The notes: generated by a model from the sequence alone, not told the origin. Positions 43,271 through 53,432 are shown, counted from the first letter of the stretch. The stretch is 64,000 nucleotides of DNA from an uncultured Sphingomonas sp. (GCF_913776855.1 NZ_CAJYQD010000014.1:162445-226444); one strand, 5' to 3'. Made by a program: numbers and translations.

Positions 43271-43666
43271 ATGACCACGCCGCAGCCCCCGGCCCAGATC
43301 CATTCGGCCCTGCTGGCCCGCAAGGGTGAGGCACGGCCCGCCATGCGTCCGCACGGTACCGCAGCCACCAGCCAGGACGGCGACGATCTGGGCTGGAACG
43401 ACCTGGGCGACACGAAGCCTGCGGTCCTGCGCGATCGGGCGAAGTTGCAGGCGGTATCGGCAACGCCGTCGCCGGCCGGTGAATCGATCCTCCTCGACCT
43501 CGACCCCGACCGAATGCTGCGGCTGCGGCTGGCGGCGACGGTCTGCAATGTCACTCCGGAAGCCTTTGTGCGCGACGCGCTCGATCGCTCCCTCCCGTCG
43601 GCCTCCGACATCGCGGCGCTCGTTCAGCGCCTCGCCCCCGATGGGGCTGCAAAGGGCAAGCCATGA
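43271..43666 (+). CDS. ParA-linked protein of unknown function
   Basis: A 131-residue soluble protein that starts 4 bases after the ParA gene and overlaps the next start as ATGA. The first half is low-complexity. The second half (about 90-125) reads LDLDPDRMLRLRLAATV then EAFVRDALDRSLP, an arrangement reminiscent of a ribbon-helix-helix or short partner domain. Its tight coupling with ParA makes it a candidate adaptor or regulator. Not recognised by name. Confidence 0.75.
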   Translation: MTTPQPPAQIHSALLARKGEARPAMRPHGTAATSQDGDDLGWNDLGDTKPAVLRDRAKLQAVSATPSPAGESILLDLDPDRMLRLRLAATVCNVTPEAFVRDALDRSLPSASDIAALVQRLAPDGAAKGKP

Positions 43667-44970
43667 AGACGCATCTGCTGGTATCGATCGGCCTCGCGAC
43701 GGCCATGCTGGGCGGATCGCTGGCGCTGGTCGGCGGGGGCACCGTGGCGGTGGCGTCGGCCGAGGACGGCGTGGCGCGCAAGTTCGCGGCGAAAGCGATC
43801 AAGGCGCTGGGCAAGCGACGGGCGGCGGATGCCGTGACCTTTGCGGAACAGGCCGTCGCGTTGTCGCCGCGCGATGCGGCCTATCGCACGCTGCTGGGGC
43901 GGGCTTATCTGTCCGCCGGACGGTTTGCGTCGGCGACGCAGGCCTTTACCGATGTGCTGACATTGAACCCGGCCGATGCGCGCGCGGCGCTGAACCTCGC
44001 GCTGGCGCAGACCGCGACCGGCGAATGGGTGGCGGCACGCGAAACGCTGACCGCCCATGCCGCGCGGATTTCGCCGGCCGATCGCGGACTCGCGCTGGCG
44101 CTGGCGGGCGATCCGGCGGGCGGCATCGCGCTGCTGAGCGAAGCGGCGCGCGATCCGGCGGCAACGGCGACCATTCGCCAGAACCTGGCGCTGGCGCTGG
44201 CGCTCGACGGTCGATGGGTCGATGCCCGCACGGTCGCGTCGGTCGATATGTCCCCGGCGCAGGTCGATCAGCGGTTGATGGAATGGGCGGCATTCGCCCG
44301 GCCGGAACATGCCGCGCAACAGGTTGCTGCGCTGCTGGGCGTCACCCCCTCGGCCGATCGGGGGCAGCCGGTGCAGCTCGCGCTGACCGATCCGGCAGGG
44401 GCTGCCCCCGTGGCGCTGGCACAGGCCGATCCGGTTCCCGACGTCCCGGCAGCGGTCGTCCCGGTCAAACCGGTCGACGAAACTTCCGTCGTGCCCGCCG
44501 TACCCGCCCCGGTACAGATGGCGGCGATTGCCCGCCCGGCGATCACCTTTGCCCCGCGTCGCGAAATCGTCCAGGCATTGCCCGACACCTATCAGCGGCA
44601 GCCGCAGCTGGTGCGAATGGCGGCCCGATCGCGCGGGGTCGTGCAGCCGTTCCGCACTGCATCCGTCGCGCCCGAGAAGGGCGACTATTACGTCCAGCTC
44701 GGCGCATTCGATACCGCTGGCGTCGCCCGCAATGCATGGCGGCGGATGAGCCGCAACGTACCACGACTCGCCGCGCTGCCGCCGCAGGGGATGCAGGCCA
44801 GCGTCCGGGGGGCCAGCTTCTATCGGTTGTCGGTCGGCGGCCTTGCCCGCACCGATGCAACGTCGCTGTGCAACAGCATCCGTGCCAAGGGCGATCGGTG
44901 CTTCATCCGTACCCATGCCGGCGAACAGCTCGCCAGCTGGGCACGTCCCGATCGCCTCGCTTCACGCTAA
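43663..44970 (+). CDS. TPR and SPOR-domain envelope protein
   Basis: A 435-residue secreted protein with signal peptide about 1-32, TPR repeats (about 35-200: DAAYRTLLGRAYLSAGRFASATQAF, DARAALNLALAQTATGEW), a Pro/Val/Ala-rich linker, and a SPOR domain from about residue 341 (YYVQLGAFDTAGVARNAW). It shares architecture with the Sel1/SPOR protein on the other side of ParA, so the two are probably functional partners. Its terminator overlaps the convergent gene's coding end. Confidence 0.88.
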   Translation: MKTHLLVSIGLATAMLGGSLALVGGGTVAVASAEDGVARKFAAKAIKALGKRRAADAVTFAEQAVALSPRDAAYRTLLGRAYLSAGRFASATQAFTDVLTLNPADARAALNLALAQTATGEWVAARETLTAHAARISPADRGLALALAGDPAGGIALLSEAARDPAATATIRQNLALALALDGRWVDARTVASVDMSPAQVDQRLMEWAAFARPEHAAQQVAALLGVTPSADRGQPVQLALTDPAGAAPVALAQADPVPDVPAAVVPVKPVDETSVVPAVPAPVQMAAIARPAITFAPRREIVQALPDTYQRQPQLVRMAARSRGVVQPFRTASVAPEKGDYYVQLGAFDTAGVARNAWRRMSRNVPRLAALPPQGMQASVRGASFYRLSVGGLARTDATSLCNSIRAKGDRCFIRTHAGEQLASWARPDRLASR

Positions 44971-44998
44971 GTCTTTACCCGGTCCTCTCCCAGGAGGT

Positions 44999-45034
44999 GG
45001 CGGCGCATTCCCTTACAGGAATGCGCCGCCTTTT
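44999..45034 (+). terminator. Terminator inside the 3' end of the convergent pyrC' gene
   Basis: A perfect 13-bp stem (GGCGGCGCATTCC with its complement at 45018-45030), a 6-nt loop, and TTTT after it. It ends the ParA/SPOR transcript, yet the stem and stop of the loop encode the last residues GGAFL of the convergent dihydroorotase homologue. Confidence 0.9.
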
Positions 45035-46224
45035 ATCACCCGCACCGCGCGGCCCTGCACCGGCAGGCCGTCGAACGGCGTGTTCGCCGCCTTGCCCGCC
45101 AGCGCATCGGCGCGCACCTGCCACGGCGCATCCTGATCGATCACGATCAGGTCGGCCGGCGCTCCAATCTCCAAAGTGCCCGATTCGAGGCCCAGCAGCA
45201 GCGCCGGATTGCGCGACAGCAGCGCGAACAGCCGGTCGAGGCCGATCAGCCCATCGCGCACCATCCCCAGCGCGAGCGGCAGCAGCGTCTCCGCCCCCGC
45301 CATGCCCGGCTCCGAATCGGAGAAGGGCAGGCGCTTCGCTTCCGGTCCGCGCGGGTCGTGGCCCGAACACAATACATCGATCGTGCCGTCGGCGAGCGCT
45401 GCGCGTGCCGCCTGTCGGTCGCTTTCGCTGCGCAGCGGCGGGGAGAGGTGGGCGAAGGTGCGGAAATCACTCATCGCGATGTCGGAGAGATACAGGTGCG
45501 CCGGCGTGATGCCGCAGGTGACACGCACGCCGCGTCGCTTGGCCGCGCGGATCAGATCGAATCCGGCAGCCGTCGTCACCTGACGGAAATGCAGCCGCGC
45601 GCCGGTTTCCTCCGCCAGCATCACGTCGCGGGCGATCGCCAACGCCTCGGCCATCGCCGGAGCGGCGGGAAGACCGAGACGAGTCGCGGTTTCCCCGGCG
45701 GTCGCCACCGCGTCACCCGCCAGCCCGCCATCCTCGGCATGGGCGATGACAACCAGACCGCAGTCGCGGGCATAGGCCAGCACCTTGCGCATCACGCCGC
45801 TGTCGGCGATCCAGCGCCGCCCGGTGGCGACGGCCACCGCACCCGCTTCGGCATTGATCGCCATTTCGGCGAGGTCGGTACCGCGCAGCCCCTGCGTCGC
45901 GGCGGCGATCGGATGGATCCAGAGGTCGGGCTTGCCCATATGCGCCGCCCGCGCGACGATGCCCGGATCGTCCAGGACGGGGGCCTGATCGGGCATCAGC
46001 CCGACGCGGACGATGCCCCCTGCGCGACAGGCGGCGGCATCGATTCCGAAGACGCCAAGGTCGACGATCGCCGGCGCGATCAGCTTGCCCGTCGCATCGA
46101 TGGTTTCCGAATCGCCAGCATCGCCCGCATCGGCGACGATCACGTCGCCATCGATCGACAGGTCACGGCTTGCGACCCCGCCGACCGGGCAGACCAGCGT
46201 GCCCCCGGTGAACCGCCTGCTCAT
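45013..46224 (-). CDS. pyrX: Dihydroorotase-like protein lacking metal ligands (PyrC', PyrX)
   Basis: A 403-residue amidohydrolase-fold protein of the class I dihydroorotase family. The usual metal motif DLHVHLRDPG is DLGVFGID here, without either histidine. The second ligand motif HICHVST is HFRQVTT, and the DHAPH region is GHDPRG. One histidine of the middle motif remains ([10 protein letters not shown]). Catalysis is therefore unlikely. In Pseudomonas such a pseudo-dihydroorotase (PyrC') is needed for assembly of an active aspartate transcarbamoylase, and here it directly follows pyrB by ATGA overlap. A catalytic PyrC must lie elsewhere. Confidence 0.85.
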   Translation of the reverse strand: MSRRFTGGTLVCPVGGVASRDLSIDGDVIVADAGDAGDSETIDATGKLIAPAIVDLGVFGIDAAACRAGGIVRVGLMPDQAPVLDDPGIVARAAHMGKPDLWIHPIAAATQGLRGTDLAEMAINAEAGAVAVATGRRWIADSGVMRKVLAYARDCGLVVIAHAEDGGLAGDAVATAGETATRLGLPAAPAMAEALAIARDVMLAEETGARLHFRQVTTAAGFDLIRAAKRRGVRVTCGITPAHLYLSDIAMSDFRTFAHLSPPLRSESDRQAARAALADGTIDVLCSGHDPRGPEAKRLPFSDSEPGMAGAETLLPLALGMVRDGLIGLDRLFALLSRNPALLLGLESGTLEIGAPADLIVIDQDAPWQVRADALAGKAANTPFDGLPVQGRAVRVIKGGAFL

Positions 46225-47210
46225 GCCCAGCCCTCCACGCCACGGCTGCGCCGGGTCAGTATGTCGAGACAGGCCATGCGGACCGCCACGCCCATTTCAA
46301 CCTGCTCGGTGATCGTCGATCGCTGCGGATCGTCGGCGACGTCGCTGGTAATTTCGATCCCCCGGTTCATCGGGCCGGGATGCATCACGATCGCGTGCGG
46401 CTCGGCGCGCTTCAGCCGGTCGCGGGTCAGGCCGTAGCGGAGATGATATTCGCGGGTCGACGGGATGAAGCCGCCGTTCATCCGCTCGTTCTGCAACCGC
46501 AGCATCATCACGACATCGGCCCCCTCCAGCGCGGCGTCGAAGTCGGTGAACGGCGTCACGCCCATCGATTCGATCGCGTGCGGCATCAGCGTGGCGGGCG
46601 CCACGACGCGGACTTCGGCGGCCAGCGTCGTCAGCGCGAGGATGTTCGATCGCGCCACGCGGCTGTGCAGGATGTCGCCGCAGATCACGATCCGCTTGTG
46701 CGCGATCTCGCCCAGCCGGCGGCGGATGGTCAGCGCGTCGAGCAGCGCCTGCGTCGGGTGTTCGTGCCAGCCGTCGCCGGCGTTCAGTACGGGGCAGTCG
46801 ACCTTGTCGGCGATCAGCTGCACCGCGCCCGACGAGCTGTGGCGGATGACGATCACGTCGGCGCGCATCGCGTTCAGCGTCACCGCGGTGTCGATCAGCG
46901 TCTCGCCCTTCTTCACGCTCGACTGGCCGGCGTGCATGTTGACGACGTCCGCGCCCAGCCGCTTTCCGGCAATTTCGAACGACAGCAGCGTGCGGGTGCT
47001 GTTTTCGAAGAAGGCGTTGATCTGCGTCATTCCCTTCAGCCGCTGGTCGCCAGGCGCCCGGCTGCGATTGGCGTCGATCCATTGCTCCGCTTCATCGAGC
47101 AGGAACAGGATTTCGTGGGGCTGCAACCCCTCGATCCCGGTCAGGTGCCGATGCGGGAAAACGGCGCCGCCATCGATCATGGCGGCGGGGCGGTGGTCTG
47201 AAATAGGCAT
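46221..47210 (-). CDS. pyrB: Aspartate carbamoyltransferase catalytic subunit
   Basis: A 329-residue enzyme, committed step of pyrimidine synthesis. The carbamoyl phosphate loop is [12 protein letters not shown] (Ser71-Thr74), then [31 protein letters not shown]. The N-terminal leader of about 18 residues before FPHRHLTG is slightly long. No pyrI lies nearby, in keeping with a class A enzyme that uses the dihydroorotase-like partner. Confidence 0.97.
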   Translation of the reverse strand: MPISDHRPAAMIDGGAVFPHRHLTGIEGLQPHEILFLLDEAEQWIDANRSRAPGDQRLKGMTQINAFFENSTRTLLSFEIAGKRLGADVVNMHAGQSSVKKGETLIDTAVTLNAMRADVIVIRHSSSGAVQLIADKVDCPVLNAGDGWHEHPTQALLDALTIRRRLGEIAHKRIVICGDILHSRVARSNILALTTLAAEVRVVAPATLMPHAIESMGVTPFTDFDAALEGADVVMMLRLQNERMNGGFIPSTREYHLRYGLTRDRLKRAEPHAIVMHPGPMNRGIEITSDVADDPQRSTITEQVEMGVAVRMACLDILTRRSRGVEGWA

Positions 47211-47250
47211 CGAGGCGACCGGTTAGGCCGGGTGGCGCGCGCGTGCAAGG

Positions 47251-47721
47251 TCAGGCGAGGGGGTTGTTGACCAGCGCGTCGATCGCCCCTTGCAGGATAT
47301 AGGCGGCGGCCAGCTTGTCGACGCGTTCGGCACGCTTTGCGCGGCTCAGATCCTCCGCAATCATCTGCCGTTCGACGGCGACGGTCGACCAGCGTTCGTC
47401 CCACAGGAAGATCGGCAGGTTCAGATCGTCTAGATTGCGCGAAAAGGCGCGGACCGACTGAGTACGGGGCGAATCGCTGCCGTCCATGTTCAGCGGCAGG
47501 CCGATGACGATGCCGCGCACAGATTGCTGGCGGATCAGCGTTACCAACTGCGCCTTGTCGGCGGTAAATTTCGTGCGATTGACCAGTATGGCGGGGCTGG
47601 CAAAGCTCCATCCCGCGTCGCACAGCGCAGTGCCGATCGTCTTTGTCCCGACGTCCAGCCCGATCAGCCGACCGCCCTCGGGCAATGCGTCGCGAAAGGC
47701 GGTGCGGTCTTCGGTAATCAT
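47251..47721 (-). CDS. ruvX: Putative pre-16S rRNA nuclease (YqgF/RuvX)
   Basis: A 156-residue RNase H-fold nuclease. [15 protein letters not shown] (catalytic Asp), [30 protein letters not shown], and the final [14 protein letters not shown] mark the family. It acts in 16S rRNA end maturation. The ATG overlaps the stop of the DUF3089 gene; GGGAG precedes it. Neighbouring pyrB about 40 bases downstream is a known arrangement in proteobacteria. Confidence 0.95.
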   Translation of the reverse strand: MITEDRTAFRDALPEGGRLIGLDVGTKTIGTALCDAGWSFASPAILVNRTKFTADKAQLVTLIRQQSVRGIVIGLPLNMDGSDSPRTQSVRAFSRNLDDLNLPIFLWDERWSTVAVERQMIAEDLSRAKRAERVDKLAAAYILQGAIDALVNNPLA

Positions 47722-48839
47722 CGTCTCTCCCAAGTCGCCAGCCGACGCAGCGCATCGGCGCGGACATTCGCCCAGAACAGGCTATAGTCATAAACGTGCC
47801 AGTTGTTGCCCGGCAGCACATAGGGGCCAAGGTCGGGTGGGCTGTCGCCGATCGACAGGAAGCCCCGGTCGGCACAGCGCGCCGGCACCAGTCCTGGTGT
47901 CATCGTCGCGTTCTCCAACGACTTGTCGGGGATCAGCGTGCCCAGATTGGCAAGGGCTGGTGCCTGCGCATCGGGCGTGCCGGTCAACGGGTTGGTGCAG
48001 ACCATCGGCGTGCCGGCACGCGATCGTCCGTCGAACCCGGTCGAGGCGTCATATTGCTCGACGACCAGCAACGGATCGGCCGGGTCGGCGAAGCTCTGCC
48101 ACGACAACAGGCATCCTGTCTGGTCGGCGCTCGCGCATTCGGGCAGGCCCAGTGCCGGGACGTCGGTCACCTTCGACACGGGCCATCCGACGATATAGGC
48201 CGCAACGATCCGCCGGGCGAGCGGCGTCCCCGCGACCTTCTCGCGCAGCAGCCGCGTCAGGTGGAGCGCGCCCTGGCTATGTCCGGCGAGGATGATCGGG
48301 CTCTTGGTGTCTATATCGCCCAGAAACCGGTCGAACGCCGATTCGATGTCGTGATAGGCGAGGTCGAGCGCCTGGCCCGCCGCCGTCGCGCTGGTCAGGA
48401 ACGCACCGAACGTCGCCTGGCGATAGCGCGGCACCCATACCCGTCCCGCTGCATTGAACGCGCTGGCCTGTCCACGCAGGAAAATTCGCGCGCGATCGTT
48501 CGTCTCGGCATCGTCCAGCGTCGCGTTCCACCGATCGGTGCCGACGAATGACGTCGGGTGGATAAAGAAAATTTCGGCCTTGCCAGGCGTCGTTGGCTGG
48601 ACGCCCGGCGGCAGCCAGTCGACCGGCGTGTTCGTCAGGCCGGGCCGAGCAAACCACATCGCCTTGTCGGCATAGAGCCGCGACGGAATGGTCGGTTCAG
48701 CGCGAAACGCCACGCCCGGCACCAGCGCGCGGCGCAGCAGGTCGTTGCCGAACATGCGATAGGCGACCGCCCCCGCGATCACGAGGACGATCAGCGTCGC
48801 CACGACATACAGGAATTTGCGCGCCAATCCGGACTCCAC
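47718..48839 (-). CDS. DUF3089 alpha/beta-hydrolase-like membrane-anchored protein
   Basis: A 373-residue protein with an N-terminal membrane anchor (about 8-27) and a hydrolase-fold domain. [17 protein letters not shown] is the family opening, GHSQGALH contains the predicted nucleophile Ser, and a late [13 protein letters not shown] may hold the His. Family function is unknown; it looks like a periplasmic esterase or lipase. The start is GTG. First gene of a probable operon DUF3089-ruvX-pyrB-pyrX, divergent from gatC. Confidence 0.85.
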   Translation of the reverse strand: MESGLARKFLYVVATLIVLVIAGAVAYRMFGNDLLRRALVPGVAFRAEPTIPSRLYADKAMWFARPGLTNTPVDWLPPGVQPTTPGKAEIFFIHPTSFVGTDRWNATLDDAETNDRARIFLRGQASAFNAAGRVWVPRYRQATFGAFLTSATAAGQALDLAYHDIESAFDRFLGDIDTKSPIILAGHSQGALHLTRLLREKVAGTPLARRIVAAYIVGWPVSKVTDVPALGLPECASADQTGCLLSWQSFADPADPLLVVEQYDASTGFDGRSRAGTPMVCTNPLTGTPDAQAPALANLGTLIPDKSLENATMTPGLVPARCADRGFLSIGDSPPDLGPYVLPGNNWHVYDYSLFWANVRADALRRLATWERR

Positions 48840-48934
48840 CGCTTTTCACGGTATCGATGCGGGAAGGCGCGGACGTGCGCAACCGCTTTGCGGGTGCTTG
48901 TGGGGGGCGTGTCGTAATGCTAGCCGCCCTTCCC

Positions 48935-49222
48935 ATGTCCGTCGAACCTGCAACCGTAAAGCGCGTGGCCGGCCTTGCCCGTATCGCGATCACCGATGCC
49001 GAAGCCGAAAAGCTGGCACCTGAACTCGGCAATATCCTTGGCTGGATCGAACAGCTGGGCGAAGTCGACACCCAGGGCGTCGAGCCGATGACCGCCGTCA
49101 TCCCCAACCATCTGCGCCTGCGCGACGACGTCGTTACCGATGGTGACGTGCGCGACCGGGTGCTGGCCAATGCGCCGCAGGGCGAACATGGCTTTTTCAC
49201 CGTTCCGAAAGTGATCGAATAG
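48935..49222 (+). CDS. gatC: Asp/Glu-tRNA amidotransferase subunit C
   Basis: A 95-residue structural subunit of the GatCAB complex, which makes Gln-tRNA and Asn-tRNA by amidation. Starts [39 protein letters not shown] and [10 protein letters not shown] are typical. Its TAG overlaps the gatA GTG by one base. The frame is open upstream, but only this ATG fits the family. Confidence 0.96.
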   Translation: MSVEPATVKRVAGLARIAITDAEAEKLAPELGNILGWIEQLGEVDTQGVEPMTAVIPNHLRLRDDVVTDGDVRDRVLANAPQGEHGFFTVPKVIE

Positions 49223-50703
49223 TGGCGAACCTGACCGATCTTGGCGTCGCCGCGATCCGCGACGGCGTGCGTGCCGGGACGTTTTCGGCGCGCGACGTCG
49301 CCGATGCGTTCATCACCGCCGTTGCCGCCGCGAAACCGCTCAATGCCTTCCTCGTCGAAACCCCGGAACATGCATTGTCGGCCGCCCGTGCTGCCGATGA
49401 GGCGCGCGCGGCCGGCGAGACGCTAAAGCCCCTGGCCGGCGTACCGATCGGCATGAAGGATTTGTTCTGCACGCAGGGCGTCGAGACGACGGCGGCGAGC
49501 GGCATCCTGAAGGGGTTCGTGCCCCAGTATGAATCGACCGTCTCGGGCAATTTGTGGAATGCCGGTGCGGGGATGCTGGGGAAGCTGAACCTCGACCAGT
49601 TCGCCATGGGGTCGTCCAACGAAACCAGTGCGTTCGGGAACGTCATTTCGCCGTGGCGGCGGCCGAACGACACCGCGCCGATGGCACCGGGCGGCTCGTC
49701 GGGTGGCTCTTCGGCAGCGATCGCGGCGCGGCTGTGTCCGGCGGCGACCGGCACCGACACCGGTGGGTCGATCCGCCAGCCGGCCGCCTTTGTCGGCATC
49801 ACAGGCATCAAGCCGACCTATGGCCGCTGCTCGCGCTACGGCGTCGTCGCCTTCGCCTCATCGCTCGACCAGGCGGGGCCGATGGCGCGGGACGTGCGCG
49901 ACTGCGCGATCATGCTGGAGGCGATGGCCGGGTTCGATCCAAAGGATTCGACCTCGCTCGACCTGCCCGTACCGGCATGGGAAGCGGGGCTGAACGCCGA
50001 TCTGCGCGGCAAGCGCGTCGGCATCCCGAAGGAATATCGCGTCGACGCTATGCCGGCCGAGATCGAGGCGCTGTGGCAACAGGGCATCGACTGGCTGAAG
50101 GATGCCGGGGCAGAGATCGTCGAGGTTTCACTGCCGCACACCAAATATGCGCTGCCGGCCTATTATATCATCGCGCCGGCCGAAGCGTCGTCGAACCTGG
50201 CGCGCTATGACGGCGTGCGGTTCGGGCAGCGGGTGCTGCCTGAAGGGGCGGGCCTGCAGGACATGTACGCCGCGACCCGCGCCGCCGGCTTCGGCGACGA
50301 GGTGAAGCGCCGGATCATGATCGGCACCTATGTGCTCTCCGCCGGCTTTTACGATGCCTATTATACGCAGGCGCAGAAGGTGCGGACGCTGATCGCGCGC
50401 GACTTCGAGAAGGCGTGGGAACAGTGCGATGTGCTGCTGACCCCGACAGCACCGTCGGCGGCGTTCGCGCTCGGCGAAAAGAGCGCCGATCCGATCGCGA
50501 TGTACCTGAACGACGTCTTCACCGTGCCGTCGTCGCTCGCTGGGCTGCCTGCGATGAGCGTGCCGGGCGGCGTCGACAAGGACGGCCTGCCGCTGGGGTT
50601 GCAGATCATCGGCAAGCCGCTCGATGAACAGGGCGTGCTGAACGCCGGTTTGGCGATCGAGCAACGCGCCGGGTTCGTCGCGCGAGCGGACAAGTGGTGG
50701 TGA
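49222..50703 (+). CDS. gatA: Asp/Glu-tRNA amidotransferase subunit A (amidase)
   Basis: A 493-residue amidase that releases ammonia from glutamine. The Ser-cisSer-Lys triad is intact: Lys79 in [10 protein letters not shown], serines in PGGSSGGSS and in [10 protein letters not shown]. Start codon GTG, one base overlapping gatC. The gatB gene does not follow directly: a 41-residue ORF lies between. Confidence 0.97.
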   Translation: MANLTDLGVAAIRDGVRAGTFSARDVADAFITAVAAAKPLNAFLVETPEHALSAARAADEARAAGETLKPLAGVPIGMKDLFCTQGVETTAASGILKGFVPQYESTVSGNLWNAGAGMLGKLNLDQFAMGSSNETSAFGNVISPWRRPNDTAPMAPGGSSGGSSAAIAARLCPAATGTDTGGSIRQPAAFVGITGIKPTYGRCSRYGVVAFASSLDQAGPMARDVRDCAIMLEAMAGFDPKDSTSLDLPVPAWEAGLNADLRGKRVGIPKEYRVDAMPAEIEALWQQGIDWLKDAGAEIVEVSLPHTKYALPAYYIIAPAEASSNLARYDGVRFGQRVLPEGAGLQDMYAATRAAGFGDEVKRRIMIGTYVLSAGFYDAYYTQAQKVRTLIARDFEKAWEQCDVLLTPTAPSAAFALGEKSADPIAMYLNDVFTVPSSLAGLPAMSVPGGVDKDGLPLGLQIIGKPLDEQGVLNAGLAIEQRAGFVARADKWW

Positions 50704-50704
50704 G

Positions 50705-50830
50705 ATGCAGTTCCTCGCCGAATTGCTCCTCGAAGTAATCGGCGAAGCTGTAGCGGAATTGTTCAGGGCGTTGTTTCGTCGGAGGAAGAAAGTCCCGACG
50801 GAACGCCCTGGTCGGAGCAGAAGAAAATGA
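50705..50830 (+). CDS. Small ORF (41 residues) between gatA and gatB
   Basis: An ATG one base after the gatA stop opens 41 codons that end in TGA overlapping the gatB ATG (ATGA). The product is a hydrophobic amphipathic helix ([20 protein letters not shown]) followed by a basic tail (ALFRRRKKV, then RPGRSRRK). It is well placed to be translationally coupled to both neighbours. No family known to me. It could be a membrane-binding micropeptide, a helper of GatCAB, or merely a coupling ORF. Confidence 0.6.
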   Translation: MQFLAELLLEVIGEAVAELFRALFRRRKKVPTERPGRSRRK

Positions 50831-52311
50831 CTGAGTCCACCTACCGCATCCGTGGTGCCACCGGCGATTGGGAGGTCGTGATCGGCCTCGAAGTCCATGC
50901 GCAGGTCACGTCGAACGCCAAGCTGTTCTCAGGTGCGGCGACCGCGTTCGGCGCCGAGCCGAATACGCAGGTGTCGCTGGTCGATGCGGCGATGCCCGGC
51001 ATGTTGCCGACCCCGAACCGCGAATGCATCCGCCAGGCGGTGCGTACCGGCATGGCGATCGATGCGGTCATCAACAAATGGTCGCGCTTCGACCGCAAGA
51101 ATTACTTCTACGCTGATCTGCCGCAGGGGTATCAGATCAGCCAGCTCTATCACCCGCTGGTGGGCGAGGGGGCGATCACCGTCGTCCTCGACGAAAAGAA
51201 CCCCGACAGTCCAACCAAGACGATCGGTGTCGAGCGCATCCATGTGGAGCAGGATGCCGGCAAGCTGATGCACGACCAGCATCCGACGCGCTCCTATGTC
51301 GACCTCAACCGGTCGGGGGTCGCGCTGATGGAAATCGTCAGCCGTCCCGACATGCGTTCGCCAGCAGAAGCGGGGGCCTACCTGTCGAAGCTTCGGACGA
51401 TCCTGCGCTATGTCGGGTCGTGCGACGGCAATATGGACCAGGGGTCGATGCGCGCCGACGTCAACGTATCGGTGCGGCGTCCGGGCGAGGAGTTGGGAAC
51501 GCGGACCGAGACGAAGAACGTCAATTCGGTGCGTTTTGTCATGGCCGCGATCGAATATGAGGCGAACCGGCAGGTCGCGGTGCTGGAGGATGGCGGGCGC
51601 ATCGTGCAGGAAACCCGCCTGTTCGATCCGGACAAGGGCGTGACGCGGTCGATGCGGTCGAAGGAAGACGCGCACGATTATCGCTACTTCCCCGATCCCG
51701 ATCTGCTGCCGCTCGAACTGGACGATGCGTTTCTCGACGAATGCCGCGCGAGCCTGCCCGAATTGCCCGATGCCAAGCGCCAGCGCTATGAAGGCGAACT
51801 AGGCCTGTCCGCGTACAACGCAGCGGTGCTGACCGCGGAGGTCGAAACGGCGCGCTGGTTCGAGGCGCTGCTGGCCGAATGCGGTTCTGACGTGCCGGCA
51901 AAGTCGGCTGCCAACTGGTTGATTTCCGACCTGTATGGCGCGCTAAATCGGTTGGGCAAGAACATCGGCGACAGCCCGGTGTCGCCGGCACAGGGCGCGG
52001 AACTGCTCAAGCTGGTAGCCGACGGCACGCTGTCGGGAACGCTGGCGAAGCAGGTGTTCGAAATCATGCTCGAAACCGGGCAGGGCGCCAATGCCATCGT
52101 TGAAGAGCGCGGTCTCAAGCAGACCAGCGATACCGGCGCGATCGAAGCGGTGATCGCCGAGGTCATGGCGAAGAACGCCGACAAGGTTGCCGACTATCGC
52201 GGCGGCAAGGACAAGCTGTTCGGTTTCTTCGTCGGTCAGACGATGAAGGCGATGGGCGGCAAGGCCAATCCGGGCGTCGTCAACGACCTGCTGAAGAAGG
52301 CGCTGGGATGA
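50827..52311 (+). CDS. gatB: Asp/Glu-tRNA amidotransferase subunit B
   Basis: A 494-residue subunit that phosphorylates the misacylated tRNA. Core begins [59 protein letters not shown] and KNVNSVRF are family blocks; the C-terminal YqeY-like tail ends [20 protein letters not shown] lies about 10 bases before the ATG. The stop overlaps the cyclophilin ATG. Confidence 0.98.
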   Translation: MTESTYRIRGATGDWEVVIGLEVHAQVTSNAKLFSGAATAFGAEPNTQVSLVDAAMPGMLPTPNRECIRQAVRTGMAIDAVINKWSRFDRKNYFYADLPQGYQISQLYHPLVGEGAITVVLDEKNPDSPTKTIGVERIHVEQDAGKLMHDQHPTRSYVDLNRSGVALMEIVSRPDMRSPAEAGAYLSKLRTILRYVGSCDGNMDQGSMRADVNVSVRRPGEELGTRTETKNVNSVRFVMAAIEYEANRQVAVLEDGGRIVQETRLFDPDKGVTRSMRSKEDAHDYRYFPDPDLLPLELDDAFLDECRASLPELPDAKRQRYEGELGLSAYNAAVLTAEVETARWFEALLAECGSDVPAKSAANWLISDLYGALNRLGKNIGDSPVSPAQGAELLKLVADGTLSGTLAKQVFEIMLETGQGANAIVEERGLKQTSDTGAIEAVIAEVMAKNADKVADYRGGKDKLFGFFVGQTMKAMGGKANPGVVNDLLKKALG

Positions 52312-52937
52312 TGAAGACGACGCGACGCGTGCTACTGGTGGCGCTGGCTCTCGCCGGGCCGGCATTAGCCCAGACGCCGGCTCCGCAGCCCACCGCGGTG
52401 CCACCGTTGCCTCGCGTCGCGATCGTCACCACCGCCGGCACGCTGACGGTCGAGGTCGAGGTGAAGCGCGCGCCGATCACCGCTGCGAATTTCCTCCGCT
52501 ATGTCGACCAGAAACGGCTCGACGGCGTCAGCTTCTATCGGATCGTGAAGGTCGGACCGGAATTCGGCTTCGTCCAGTTCGGGCCGCATACCGATGCGAA
52601 GAAGATGCTGCCGCCGATCAAGCACGAACCGACGACCCAGACCGGGTTGTCGCATACCGACGGGACCTTGTCGGTGGCGCGGCTCGGGGTCGGGACTGCG
52701 CGCGGCGAGTTTACCATTTCGGTCGGCGACCAGCGGCGTACGCTGGATGCCGCGCCGGGCGTACCGGGCGATGGGCAGGGCTATGCCGCTTTCGCCCGGA
52801 TCGTCGATGGTCGCCATGTTCTGGTCAAGATTCTCGACACGCCGGTCGATCCGGCCAAGGCGAGCAACGGCGCGTTCAAGGGCGAGATGCCGGGTACGCC
52901 AGTCAAGATCATTACCGCCCGGCGGGAGACGCCATAA
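52308..52937 (+). CDS. Periplasmic cyclophilin-type peptidyl-prolyl isomerase
   Basis: A 209-residue exported isomerase. Signal peptide 1-21 ends GPALAQ. The cyclophilin core has [55 protein letters not shown], and [16 protein letters not shown]. Some catalytic-core residues differ from E. coli PpiA (the FHR motif is FYR). It overlaps gatB by ATGA, so expression follows the gatCAB transcript. A long hairpin ends the unit. Confidence 0.9.
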   Translation: MMKTTRRVLLVALALAGPALAQTPAPQPTAVPPLPRVAIVTTAGTLTVEVEVKRAPITAANFLRYVDQKRLDGVSFYRIVKVGPEFGFVQFGPHTDAKKMLPPIKHEPTTQTGLSHTDGTLSVARLGVGTARGEFTISVGDQRRTLDAAPGVPGDGQGYAAFARIVDGRHVLVKILDTPVDPAKASNGAFKGEMPGTPVKIITARRETP

Positions 52938-52941
52938 CGAA

Positions 52942-52973
52942 AACCTCCCCTCCCGCATCGGGGAGGGGAGGTT
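52942..52973. terminator. Convergent hairpin after the cyclophilin gene
   Basis: A perfect 13-bp stem, AACCTCCCCTCCC with its complement, and a 6-nt loop. It lies between convergent genes. The CCTCCCC arms match the 48-nt repeats in the ilvB-ilvN gap. A short T pair follows on one side only, so intrinsic termination is likely but not certain. Confidence 0.6.
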
Positions 52974-52981
52974 GGCACGAT

Positions 52982-53200
52982 CTACTGCCCATCGGCGTCC
53001 TGGTTGCGGACGACTCCGCCCGATCCGCCCGCCGTGTCGGGCGAGACGGTCGGCTCGGTGGGCGAGGTCGTACCGGTGGCAGTGCCGCCGCGCTCGACAT
53101 CGCCATTGACGGTATCGACCGCCCTTTCAATGTCACTGCGGCGATCGGTATCGTCCTGCGAGGCGCTGTCGGGATGGCTGCTGCGATCGCGGTCGCTCAT
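52982..53200 (-). CDS. Small acidic, low-complexity hypothetical protein
   Basis: A 72-residue hydrophilic protein dense in Asp, Ser, Arg and Thr (MSDRDRSSHPDSASQDD), probably disordered; no domain. The ATG follows an AAGGAC site that overlaps the end of the preceding gene, so it is probably coupled to it. Function unknown. Confidence 0.55.
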   Translation of the reverse strand: MSDRDRSSHPDSASQDDTDRRSDIERAVDTVNGDVERGGTATGTTSPTEPTVSPDTAGGSGGVVRNQDADGQ

Positions 53201-53201
53201 G

Positions 53202-53432
53202 TCAGTGTCCTTCCATTACCGGCTGGCCGGGAACCGGCGTTACCCCCGGATCGCCGCCAGGCATGGGGCTGGGCACGTCGATGTCAGGACCTGGAACATC
53301 GATTTCCGGTGGCGGCGCCGTCGGCTGGCCGGGTTCGGTCTGGGGCGCCGGATGTTCCGGCGGCGGCGTGGTCGGCGCGACGCCCGGTTCGGGGGCGGGC
53401 GTTTCGGCGGGGATCGGGGGTTCGACGGGCAT
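53202..53432 (-). CDS. Proline-rich hypothetical protein
   Basis: A 76-residue protein that is almost one third proline, with PEIDVPGPDIDVPSPMPGG and repeated PEP/TPP turns, ending GQPVMEGH. No signal peptide and no membrane segment. AAGGAGAGA sits 9 bases before the ATG, a strong ribosome site that argues for real translation. Two-gene unit with the acidic protein downstream. Function unknown. Confidence 0.6.
   Translation of the reverse strand: MPVEPPIPAETPAPEPGVAPTTPPPEHPAPQTEPGQPTAPPPEIDVPGPDIDVPSPMPGGDPGVTPVPGQPVMEGH

Noticed and set aside
42541..43666. ParA and its neighbour as a plasmid-type partition system
   Set aside because: No ParB or centromere-like repeats; the neighbours are SPOR envelope proteins and the gene is chromosomal in context.
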